Origin: Gracilariopsis chorda
Lineage: Eukaryota > Rhodophyta > Florideophyceae > Gracilariales > Gracilariaceae
Assembly: GCA_003194525.1 (NCBI GenBank)
Contig: NBIV01000006.1
Location: 434,001 to 498,000 of the forward strand
Length of the DNA stretch: 64,000 bases
Reading direction: 5' to 3'
Positions 18,958-29,444 of the stretch are shown piece by piece. The stretch's first letter is position 1. Every line of letters starts with the position of its first letter. The notes beneath the pieces were generated by a model. It was not told where the DNA came from. It searched no databases and saw only the letters and a program-made list of their open reading frames with translations. A program made the translations under genes and the position numbers.

Positions 18958-19172
18958 TAAAATTCGGCTTGCGTCGCTAGTATTATTTATAACTGCTGTA
19001 AGCTAGCGCCTGGTCGTGGCCACGTACAATCTTTTTTGTTTGAGAACATACACTAGTTTTGCGATACATCATCCCCGTTTGCTACACAAATGCCTGTATG
19101 CTGACAATATACGTGTTCCGCCTTTTGGAACTACAGAAAGAGTACGTAATCGACAACAGTACCTTTGCTAAC

Positions 19173-19335
19173 CTTTCTACATATGGAGCACATGGACATG
19201 GGTTTTTGGCACTGCGCCGGGAAGAGAATTAAAACTAATTCATGTTTACTGAGCGAAATTTTAAAGAGCGACCCCAAAATCGTGCACAATGCACAAGATG
19301 GATTTTTGTCCATGTCCATATGTATATGTAGAAAG
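19173..19335. mobile_element. Small foldback/MITE-like element
   Basis: 163 bases bounded by a perfect 12-bp inverted repeat (CTTTCTACATAT and its inverse). Inside each end a CATGGACATG-like block is also inverted. No coding capacity. I could not see a clear target duplication, so the transposon nature is inference. Confidence 0.4.
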
Positions 19336-19853
19336 CGCCTAAACTTCACAGACTCGCCCCCATGGCGTCCCCACCTGCTGAGCCGAGCTCGACATAACCT
19401 TGAACCATAACATATCTATCGCCCCTTTCACCTACACACACACGACCCCTGCGTACCGTTTACCAACGGTACCTGTACCGCCGTGCCGCACGCAATCCCC
19501 CCGTCTTGGCCGCGCTTCCGCAAGCCAAACTTATCTTCCGCCAATCAAACAAACGCTGCTGTCATGTTCTGCTCACATCTCCACCACACCACGTATGATC
19601 GCTCCTCGAAGCGAAACGAAAAAAGATTTCTCATTTGCTGATACGTTATATTATCAAATTCAAATAAATCAATAGCAATGATATTAGGAGCTGCATATTC
19701 AATCTGATTATTAAATCGTAGCTTTCTTTCCGCAAGCGACAACCACAATCACCATCGTACTCGTTCATGGCCCTGCTGTAGTAAGCACCCAACTTATCAA
19801 ACCTAACTGACCAGTTATCAACACCAAATACCCTTGGGTACGTCGCAAATTTT

Positions 19854-20334
19854 GTACCTCGTCTCTCTCTCTCTTTTACGGGTACACCAGTCTAATTCCT
19901 ACATAGTGTAGATCGCTTCATGTGAAAAAAGCGTTCTCTCGCTAGGAAGACCAGCATACATTCCGGCCACTTTTTGATGATTTCTCCAACATCCATCCCG
20001 TGTCTTTCTCGCATACTTGGCAGGCAGGTTCGGCGAGACCTTGTTCGCAAAGGACACCTTAGAACAAAGTGGTCCACATCATTCAGTACTCCCGGTCGGC
20101 AAGTACACACGATTCTTCGCTTGTACAAGTGCGTTCCGAGCGGGTGCAAAAGAGGTGTATGGCCTACTGCAAACTGCGACAATGTAACTTCCGCTTCTCT
20201 TTGTGATACCACTTGTGTGAGCTCCTGAGGTATAGACTGAATAATTTTCCTACATCGTGTTCGAGACTTCACTCTTCGTTTCACTTCTGCGTAGTCCACT
20301 GGCACGTTTATCTGCAAGTGCTGAGGTACCTCGT
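19854..20334 (-). mobile_element. 5'-truncated LINE copy with 9-bp target duplication
   Basis: The LINE insert occupies 19863-20325. It is flanked on both sides by GTACCTCGT (19854-19862 and 20326-20334), a perfect 9-bp target-site duplication. It contains only the last part of ORF2 (19892 to about 20325), including the C-terminal zinc-knuckle-like CxC...HxxxxC block, and ends in TAAAA(GA)n. Compared with the copy at 37834 it differs at about four positions in 463 bases (roughly 99 percent identity by eye). It is therefore a recent 5'-truncated insertion of the same family. Confidence 0.92.
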
Positions 20335-23300
20335 CGTTTGATAGTGTTTACATTAACACAGCCTTTCTCCCTCTCAAACCAGCTGCGCACCCCTTTTGAA
20401 TCACCAATAGCTTCATATCTATGGTAAACGGTAGCGGCACTCACACTCTTCAAAACACCACAGCCCGGAGCTATACGAGTTGCAAACCAGCTCACCAAAG
20501 TGTGAGCGCAATTGTTTGAGAACGTCTATCTACATGGAGCATGCATTTGGTGCTATTCAGACCATCAACCCACGTTTGGTCGCTATTGCCAATAGCCTTA
20601 AACCTCGGCAAACGTAAGCTGACATAGAACAGCAATATGGCTCCTGATATCTTGGCGACCACCAGAAGGGAGGCCATCCGACGATGCATGTGTTTAACAG
20701 TTACCTTTTGAACCAACTGTTAATTGCAACCCGCTCCATAACTCTTGCTCATCCTTCTTGCACCTTTTTGACTCAACAGCCGCCCATCAGCAGAAGCGCA
20801 CTTATGCAAATTGTCAAACATGCATCACACAATTTGCCAAACAAACAGCCCCTGCTCTATTTCAGAGTGCTTCTACATGGCTCGCAACACATCCCTTCAC
20901 ACTACCCCAACTACCACATTGAATACTTCTTCACGCCCTTCACAATCGCCAAATACCACCAAAACACTGCAATTTAAAGCACACCAAGCTTTGTTGTTCT
21001 TCACATAGCAAATTCCTTCGTACATCTCCATCCCTTCTACAGCCCCGACGCTCCTGTTGATTCCGTCCTATTCCCGCCTCCAACACCGCTCCGAAAAGGC
21101 TGCATTCAACCAAAAAAAAAGGAGCAAACCTGCCGCCATAATCAGATAGTCAAACACGCACTGGACATTTCGTAATTCAGGCATACGCTATTGATCAACC
21201 CCTACAGAAAACTACTCTACCAAACATCGCGAAGCCTCGATCTGCTACTTTTTCGGCACCCTAAACGCCGCAAACGCCAAAGCTTGTTCACTTGCTCTTC
21301 TACCATGGCAATGAAGATACCTCGAGCGATTTACCGCTTCGCCGACACACTCCTCATCAACCCAACGGACCGCGCCTAAGCTCCCATAGGCGCTACTATC
21401 AAATCTGCTCAACAGTGTTTTCTGTTCAGTGGCAGTCAACCACCCGAATTAAGAGTTCTTCGATCTGAGCATGGAACTTGACTCTCTCCCACGTCTACCA
21501 TCGCATTCATAACTCCAGCCTCTGCCCATGTTTGAATGCTTGTGCTGGCAAATTTGTCATACCGAGAATTCAGAATTGAGCACTCACCACGGGAACAATT
21601 TTTCCTCGCTCTGGGAAGCGGGTTGTCGTCGTTCTTAGAGCAGTGGGGAGAGCAGTGGTTGTAACATGGCAGACAAAACTACTTGTACGTGACGAGCAAA
21701 CGAACCCGTCCGTGAAGTACATCCATGCCGTGGCTCCGCCGTAGAATGAAGAGAAAATCTGAGATGAAGAATGATCCTATCAGAGAAACAACCAAGACCC
21801 TTGGGACATCCTTACCTATGATGATGCACAGAAAATGTGATTAGCACGTAGTTGCCTCTGCTTCTACGATCTTTGGGGCTGTCGAAAGGCTGGGTAGCAA
21901 GTCTGGTTTTGTCTGACACATGAAGGATATTGAAAGCAATGGAATCACAAGCGAGCACGCCCCAAGGCCAGCGGCCCTGCCGCCGATTCTCAATTCTGAT
22001 GATGTTTTGCTTTAATTGCAATGCTCCAGTTGCGAACAATACAACGAAACAGACACAAAGAGAAAGAAGACATACGTGAATCACGAAATCTCGTGGGTCC
22101 AGGTCTAGTTTGTCCAGCTCGTTTTATACCGCTTTCCCAGATAGACAGTTCCCCGGCAGGCTTAGCACCAGACTCCTTGAAGTTCTCAAAGGATGATCAC
22201 TATGACATGGTGTAACCTAACATACTGATGAGAATACTGCGGCTAGGTGTACCAGTGAAATATCCTCGTTACGCGATGAACTACCTGATATTTGGGAACC
22301 ACGCTTCCATGAAGACTCGGGAACAAAAGATACAGCAGACTTGATGGAACTGCAGTGATAAATCTTCATTCCGATACGTCGTGATATCGAACATGTTTGG
22401 CAGAAGCATGCCGTTAGCGCACAAGAAGAAAAGACGGCCAATCTCATCTCCACATCATTGGGAACACTTCAGACTTGAAAGCACAGCGAACGACAAGAAT
22501 GCGGGTTCCTCTTTCGTCTCAAACCAAAGAATCTGAGGTAGGAGAGTAGTGACGCGTTCTGTGCTGCATCTTGTAAAGCCCGCTTAAGTTACATTGTGCT
22601 TGACCATCTACCTGCAGACTTCCATCGCCATTTCAAACTCATCACTACTCAAGCACAGCCCGAAAAGGCATCCTACATGCGCTGGGCTTCTCGGACATGT
22701 CAATCGCCCTCCTTCTTCTTTTTCTTTATGGGCACATATTACCTGATTACGGCATTATGGTAGAATCTAACACTACAGGGGAGCTTTTCTTCGTCTAGCA
22801 TGCTAAACTCTATGTACGTAAAGCCCCTCGGAAAGAAAGATTTTCTCTGTCCCGTAGTGCCAATCTCTATTCATGTCCCCGGAATGTAGCCGATGACTGC
22901 TGCTTGCTCTCACTTTGCAGCAGCCGTTTTGCGCTCACTAGCTATAATCTCGGAACATTGAAAGATCAGCACCAAGCTTCTGCAGGAAGACCCCAGATCG
23001 GATCCATTTCGTTTTGAGGCGGCTCGCCTTTTCCATTCTTTTCTCTGCTGTTCCTTTCCTTTCAACCAGAGGACGTCAGCTAAGGGGCACACCAGGACAA
23101 GACGGATTACAATGTGCCTATTTTTCGTCGTCTAGAAGCACTAACGACGTTCTACCCACCCTTTCCTCTTTACCCTTGGCGATTTCGGGTAGTAAAACCG
23201 ACCTAGCACACGTGCTTTCCTTCAATCTTGGCGCAAGTTGGGTAAAAACCCTGTAAACCCATTCAGATCCCTGTACGGGCGGGCCTGTTTCTTCCATCAT

Positions 23301-23812
23301 CCACGCCCCCCTTGTTCGAGTTATATCATTTATCAACTTGACCTCGTGCTATTCACTTCTGAAAATGTCGTTTTCACGCTCGTCTGGATAGTTTCATGAT
23401 ACCTCTGCATTGACGGACACTGCAGTGAACAAAATGGACGTAACGAAGAGATGGTATGAGTGAATGTGACCTCAGTTCAAATTACGAAGCAAAGCGTATG
23501 CTCTTGTTCTTTCAAGGCTCGCTTAAACTGCAACCAAGAAGCGATTGTTTTTGCATGGTGCAGCACACGTATGACTGAGAAGTATGTCAAGAAGCACTAC
23601 TAGCAGCAATTTTGAACCACCAAATGAACACTCTTTCGATAGCATTATCGCAAAAGAGCAAGTCAGTAACCGGTGTCAAAGATGCGACGGCTTACCATCT
23701 TACCTCACGAAAGAAAATGAAGACGCATGCAAGTACTAGGGGACAACCCTGGAACAAACAAGAACACAAGCAGAGGAAACAAACTTTTGTTTTACAATAT
23801 ACGAACAATCTA
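20335..23812. other. Long AT-richer stretch, no supported gene
   Basis: About 3.5 kb with no recognisable gene. Small frames at 20250-20498 and 20492-20716 (minus) share an 'AIGxS' block and may be scraps of one decayed gene. A minus frame at 21812-22084 opens with a hydrophobic, signal-like run (VCLLSLCVCFVVLFATGAL) but has no ATG in its frame and no known motif. Neither is strong enough to call. Confidence 0.4.
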
Positions 23813-24031
23813 TCACTTTCTAGACCTCTTCGATGAACGCCCAGAACTTTCCTCAGTGTCTTCCATCTCATACATATTCCGCTTCCCTCTGGAAGCTCTC
23901 CTAGCGGCCTCGTTCGCCTCTTTTTGAGCAAGGCGCGCGTAGATAATTTCTCCGAGCGCGCGGTCGTAGCGCGCTAGGAAGAGGTCCCACGAGGGAACGC
24001 TAATGTCGGTCATCTTGTCTGAGAAGTTCAT
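23813..24031 (-). CDS. Small basic nuclear-type protein, family copy A
   Basis: 72 residues, single exon, ATG at 24029-24031. Shares with copies at 35300 and 37367 the core VPSWDLFLARYDRALGEII, then AQKEANEAARRASRGKR, MYEMED and a basic end GRSSKRSRK. The Trp-Asp-Leu-Phe-Leu segment followed by a long charged helix suggests a short helical hairpin. RRASRGKR plus KRSRK form a bipartite-type nuclear localisation signal. A TATA box (TATAAG) begins 117 bases before the ATG, as in the paralogues. I do not recognise the family or know its function. Conservation of the protein while flanks diverge argues for selection. Confidence 0.7.
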   Translation of the reverse strand: MNFSDKMTDISVPSWDLFLARYDRALGEIIYARLAQKEANEAARRASRGKRNMYEMEDTEESSGRSSKRSRK

Positions 24032-24142
24032 AATGAAGAGCGGTTGATGTTGGTGAGTTAAGAAAGTCTGAAGGGATGCAAAGAAGATTGGATGGGTGGT
24101 GGGTCGAGAGCAGAGGAGAAGATGGCAAGCTGTTCTGACCTT

Positions 24143-24148
24143 CTTATA
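24143..24148 (-). promoter_or_regulatory. TATA box of small-family copy A
   Basis: ACCAGTATAAGAAGG on the minus strand, 117 bases before the ATG at 24031. A GAATGCAT-type motif lies about 115 bases further upstream (24259-24266). The layout matches the other three family members. Confidence 0.65.
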
Positions 24149-24959
24149 CTGGTTTGGTTCGTGTCAGCATGGGGCAGTCCTAATTCTCTGGTTCCTGGCT
24201 TTCAATTAACCCCGGAGAAAACAGATAGAATGTTGCATTCGAGTGCTTCGTTGAGTTTGAATGCATTTGTTTCGGTGCTGTGTTAGTGGTTCACTACAGT
24301 TTCACCCCAATGTGACCTTCTCATGTACTAGATCCGGATTCGACGAACTGGGAGAGGGAAGGACGTAATGAGAGGAATGACACTCTATCTATTCAAGGAC
24401 TCGCCAGCCAATGTTTTTTGCATTCCGATTTGTACGCTCTATGTAGCGCGACGTGATCGTGGAGCCCAAGAGCTCACCATAAACTCGGAAACTTGAGTGG
24501 TGTTGTTTCCCATAACATCACTCTCAACCACAGCGCTTCATGGACCACTGAGCTCTTTCAGATGATGAACTGGCATCAACACATGCTGCAGTTAATCCGA
24601 TGATCGGGAAAAGCGCCGAAACGAAACGAGTATGTGCGGGCAGAAGACAAACAAGGAAATACTGCTACTCGAAGCACCATTGAGGAGATTGGAAAGCGTG
24701 GAAGCAATCGCTTGTCTAGGTAATCAGTTTAGTAGCAGACCGGAGGGAGTCACAGAGTATGCGTTAAGCGTTTGTACAAGCGAGCAGTTGCCAATGATCG
24801 GCGTATATGCGCAATGTATTTTCTTGGTGACTTGCTGCAACTGAAACAAATACAGGGTATGGGGATAAGCGAGGGGTTCGAGGGGTACGAGGGGTACGAA
24901 CGGTTCGAAAGAGTACACCAGGTAGGTTTCTTCTTATCGTAGCCTTTACCAGGGGTATC
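24149..24959. other. Upstream region of copy A; no gene
   Basis: Contains the promoter of copy A. At 24868-24906 there is a short run of near-repeats of GGGGTACGA/GGGGTTCGA. No gene is seen before the Sel1 remnant. Confidence 0.4.
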
Positions 24960-25730
24960 GTTGTACCCTTGCTACCGGTCGATGCATTGTGCGCTAAATA
25001 AACATCACTACAAGAGAGCAATCGCTGATGATGATTATGTGCGCACGAGGAACAATCTGGGTGTTTCACTGCGAAGTGGAGAAAAGGGATTACTGGCGGA
25101 TGCATTCCGGACTAAGCGAGAGCTACTGCAGAAGGGGAGCATGTAGGCGCAATATACAAACTGGGTGTTTTGCTGAAAGACGGAGCAGAGGGAGAACCAT
25201 TGGATGGGGTTCGCGCTAGGCACTGGTACGAGAAAGCTACTGCAGAAGGAGAGCATGTAGAAGCAACGCACAATCTGGGTGTTTTGCTGAAAGACGGAGC
25301 AGAGGGAGTACCGATGGATGCGGTTCGTGCTTAAACACTGGTATGAGAAAGCAGTTGCAGAAGGTGAGTATGTACAAGCAATGTACCATCTAGGTGTTCT
25401 GCTGGAAGAGAGAGCAGAGGAAGTACTTGCAGATGCACATCGTGCAAAGTCCCTGTAGGAGCAAGCAGTTACTAGCGCTGAAGACCTCGACGCAATGGCT
25501 AGACTCGGTATGATCCTAGTCAGAGGTGCCAAAAGAAGTTGATGCGGATGCGTCGACTGCAAGACAGTTCTTTCACCGTGCGTTAGAACTGAATGGAGAT
25601 CCAAATGCGGTACACGAACTTGGGGATTTCTGTCGATGGGAGCCGAGAGTGTTCCACAAGATGTTGAGCGCGGTACCGCGTTAGTGGAAGGCGAAAGAAG
25701 CTCTAAGTTCGTGAAGGGCGATCTTCGTGG
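24960..25730 (+). pseudogene. Decayed Sel1-repeat protein gene, remnant 1
   Basis: Translations in shifting frames show repeated Sel1-like blocks of the type 'NLGVLL..GAEGV..DAVRARHWYEKA.AEGEHV.A'. At least five units are recognisable between 25000 and 25500. A divergent end unit (about 25480-25690) contains DADAST.RQFF and a block ending in ERGTAL, matching the end of remnant 2 at 33500-33720. Several stops and frame changes interrupt it, so no full product is possible. Sel1 repeats form paired helices that act as protein-binding scaffolds. It lies next to small-family copy A. Confidence 0.75.
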
Positions 25731-27737
25731 TAACCAGAGATGATTCATAAAATCCCCCCCAGCCTGAATCCGAAGAGTTCGACGGCATATGCAAATTCCT
25801 TTGTCCCATACTGTTTTGCGCACACAGGCTTTGCTTTTGCAGCTCGATTTTCGTTTCGTTGTATTCCTAGAATACAAACTACTCGTGGCAAGTATATGCT
25901 GTTCAGGTTTCATTAGTCCATGCTGTCCCTCACGGTGAAAGGCAGAAGCGCTGCCTTATGAACAAGGTGCACTTACGGTTTATGTTTCCATCATGTACGA
26001 AAGTAACAACTGATCTCACTCTTTTCGAGACTATGATCAGCTTACTCGACCTTTTGAGGTTGCTATCAAATGAACTAGCATCCGATGTAGCGTACAACAA
26101 GAATATCAACAGATCGAGCAAAATGAAACAAAGCCCAAATATGGTACAGCTGCGAAACAAGGTAACATTCTCAGTTACAACAGAACCAATAGAACCAAGC
26201 ACTTCGCCGAAGTGCCGGGCAACAAAATTGAGAAGATCGAGGAGCTAAAATCTTTTCGCACAGCACCTTTGCAAGGCGACGGTGTCACATTCTTCCGGCG
26301 TATTTGATAAAGTTCACCAGAGGTAAGAGCTTCAGAATTCTGATCTGAACTGACTGTACAGGCACAGGAGCCAGAGTTTTGTTTTGATCCTGATTCCGTC
26401 TGGAAGTTGCTCGAGCTCAAACGATGGTGAACCTTATCGTTTCCTTGATCTTCGTCTTGGTTATCGCCATGAGGCAATATTGCCAGAAACAAAACACTTC
26501 ATTTTGACCGATTCCGACATGACCATCCGAATCTTGCACTTCTTCCTGCGTTCTCCATCATTAGCACTGAATCGCCGTTAAGGCATTCATTTTCCTCCTC
26601 CTATGTCTTGGATATCGATTTCAGCATACACTCTTTACCGTGCCCATGCCGTCCGTGTTTACGCTACTGCTTAAGCGCTAAGGTCGAGTCCCCGAGTGCG
26701 GCTTGTAGCCCCACTTCCGCGGTTGTTAAGGACGAACATAACGCGAAGCAATGCATGAAAGGTAGGAGGTTAACAAGAACAAACAGCAACAGATGGTATT
26801 TTCAAGCGCGAAACTGGTGACAAGACAGGTCCGCTTACTTGCCATTTGACTGGTGCAACTAGTACCGTCACCGATCACATTGGCAGATGCTGATATACCA
26901 GTTGCCGTCCGTTTTGACGCTCTAAACTGCGACACTTTGACCCTTGCCCGCAAACGGAACAATTGAGGTATTTTCGTGACCCAAGAGCTTTTGTTACCGA
27001 GGTTAGAATTCATAAATCGCTGCAACACTAGAACTTGGCCCTCCACCAAGCCTTACCGCCTAAACAGCCACCACGCATCATGTTGGTTATGGACTCTTGC
27101 AAGAACAATCCCCTTACAAGAATGTCTGACATTTCTTTGGCCGCTTTCCTGAGGAATTGGTCTCGATCATGATTATGCTTTCTCGAGATCTATCGCAGCT
27201 CGCTGTGAATGTCTTCTACCTGAGATCTGTGCGTCATGGCCGTGAATCTCATCTTGCAAGCTGCGTGTTTGAAGAGCTGAGTCTCGCAAAGATGTAGTGG
27301 TTCGTTTGGGGACTACGAAGTTATTTTGCGTTCTGTCTCTACCTCCGAACTGAGTGAATTCCAAGACCATGAGAATAGGTAAGGAAAAACGGTCAACATA
27401 AAACCTGATAGTCTATTTACCATGTTGCATGAAGCACTACTTTCGAAGCTATTTTTATAATTTACGAAGAACAATTCACGGAAAACAACACAGTTGACTG
27501 TAAAGAATGGCATAGAAAACGAAAGTGTGCGATGCTTATCAAGAAGCGATACACATGAAAGAAATGGGATCTACAGCACAAGGGATAAAAACTCAAAGCG
27601 TGATATCACATTGATAACACATCAGGTTGTTGTGAAGGTGAAAAGCAGATAGGGAAAAGAAAGAGCAGCAGGCATCTGAAAGCTATGAAAAAGCGCGAAG
27701 AAGAACAAATGGGGCGAGAGATATGAAAACTTTTCCT
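25731..27737. other. Gene-poor stretch with coding-like scraps
   Basis: About 2 kb. A minus frame at 25930-26202 contains a hydrophobic run (LCFILLDLLIFLLYATS) and minus frames near 26175-26492 and 26726-27049 look weakly coding, perhaps a decayed membrane-protein gene. No family is recognised and no intact product is possible. Confidence 0.35.
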
Positions 27738-27974
27738 TTACCCAAGCAAATAAGCTACAACTTGTCGTGCTTTCTTACACGCAGGTTCCGTACTTCCGTC
27801 ACTTTTTTCTACTTCGGACCTGCTTCGCTTCCCACTGGAAGCTCTCCTATTCGACTCCTCTGTCCTCTTATGCGTAGTATATGTTGAGATGCGGAAACCC
27901 GCGCGGTCGTAGCGCGATAGGAAGCTCTCCCAAGAGAGAGCGCTCGCGGTGGTCATACTAGTATTGGAATTCAT
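27738..27974 (-). CDS. Small basic nuclear-type protein, divergent copy B
   Basis: 78 residues, ATG at 27972-27974. Aligns with copies A, C and D over SWESFLSRYDRAG, RRASSGKR, a Glu-rich spacer and the basic KKARQ. It has lost the AQKEA segment and has a different C-terminus (VVAYLLG), so it is the most divergent member. The first residues MNSNTSMTT match copy D's MNTNFPMTD. Its TATA box is 116 bases upstream of the ATG, the family spacing. It may be under relaxed selection or specialised. Function unknown. Confidence 0.55.
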   Translation of the reverse strand: MNSNTSMTTASALSWESFLSRYDRAGFRISTYTTHKRTEESNRRASSGKRSRSEVEKSDGSTEPACKKARQVVAYLLG

Positions 27975-28082
27975 GATTGGAGTGGGTGCGGCAGTGAGAG
28001 TTGACTAGATGTCGAGGCAGGTTGAAGAATGGTGTTTGATACTGGGTTGGGTGTCATCGCTTTGTTCAGAAGGCAGAACCGG

Positions 28083-28090
28083 CTTTTATA
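28083..28090 (-). promoter_or_regulatory. TATA box of small-family copy B
   Basis: ACAGTATAAAAGCCGG on the minus strand, 116 bases before the ATG at 27974. A GAATGCATAT motif lies about 90 bases further upstream (28171-28180). Confidence 0.65.
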
Positions 28091-29444
28091 CTGTTTTGTA
28101 TCATAGGGCATAATGAAGTGGCTGAACACTGCACGCAGCTTGTTATGTAATTGGACTGACATGGGTCCAGATATGCATTCAAAGACTTAATTGGAGTGCG
28201 TATCCGAGGCTGATTGCATCCCTGCATGTGCCGTGAGCGACTTGAGACTGACATTGGTTGCTTCATTGCCTTTTTGGGGTAGCTCTGAAGTAATTCGGTC
28301 TGCACTTGGCTCAGAAGACTTTCTTTCTTTGCGCATTGTCAGCGTATCTTTTCCACGTCGCTGCAGTCTTGTGGTAATCAACTCCAAGAGAACACGGATA
28401 CCATGAGCGCACCAGCAGTTTTTTTCAAGAACATGCATAGTCATTGGGCAGTTATTTAATTCCAGCGTTCATGGAGCTCGATTTCAACAGTATACCTATA
28501 CGGTACCCTGGTAGACGCATTAGTTTTTCGTTTGCTACTGAATTCATGCAACTTAACAAAGATATCCCACGCACGAAATTCCGGATGAGATACCGGCCAC
28601 AGTGAATACGTCAATTCTGGCTTATCTTCTTCTTAATGCACTCGTACAACTTCATAGACCAGCGACGTGAAAGCGATCTGCCTTCTTATATGGTTATCCC
28701 CAGATTTCGCCTCGTGTATACCCCATTCTTTTTCTCGCAATACAAAAGCACCGCAGCACGGAATGTATCCTAGATGGTCCGCATGAACCATGAATTGTCA
28801 CATCCCGACTTGCTTCAACCAGAAGCGCTCGGCAGCGACAGCCTGCCCTTCAACGATGGAACCGTTGCTTCAGATTACCGTGTAGCGATCTGAGAGTAGA
28901 GCTAATCGAGAGCCGGTTATTTCTCAAAACTGAATCAGAATTTGGATATTTGCACTCCCGTCAGTCTGGAGTTCAGAGCGACGCAGCTTCGTCCAGCCGC
29001 TGAGGGCGATGTGAAATTCACATTGTGAATGGCGAAAGTCGTCTGGCAAGACGCAGTGAAGCCAGTTGGACACGTTACAGCCACCGCCGTCCATGGCCAT
29101 GGCACGTGCTGAAATGCAACGCCCCAGCGGCGGGTCTGAGCGGGTAGCTAGCAGTCCCTTTTCGATTCACTCGCCTCGTTTCGCTTTCGGGGGCCTTGCG
29201 CCCCAACAGGCGACGCTCCAGGGCGAGGCCGAAAGCATCAGAGCACACACCAACAAGTCCGTCTTCGGCCTATTCTGTTGGGGTAAACGTTTAGCCATTT
29301 ACCCACCTCACCTACCCTTGCACGTCAACCCGTGATTGCATCCAACACAATCACCATAGCAGCCCTCTAGAGACCAACTGCCATTGGTTTCGGCAACCGA
29401 GTTCTGAAGCAACACCGTAACTGCAGCGTGCGCCAAACTGCGAT
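28091..29444. other. Upstream region between divergent genes
   Basis: About 1.35 kb. A GC-rich patch at 29090-29260 holds an open plus frame (MAMARAEMQRPSGG...) with no known motif and no clear promoter. No gene is supported. No TATA box was seen for the gene at 29445. Confidence 0.4.

Larger units (their letters stand above)
18311..19853. other. Gene-free upstream region rich in inverted repeats
   Basis: About 1.5 kb upstream of the lumen-protein gene. It holds two long hairpin-forming inverted repeats and one foldback element, each listed separately. The remaining open frames are short and random-looking. Confidence 0.5.

Noticed and set aside
21812-22084. Secreted protein with signal-like N-terminus
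   Set aside because: No ATG in frame, no homology, and the flanks show no promoter or splice signals I can defend.
24868-24906. Short GGGGTACGA near-repeats as a regulatory array
   Set aside because: Only a few imperfect units, no promoter or gene to attach them to.
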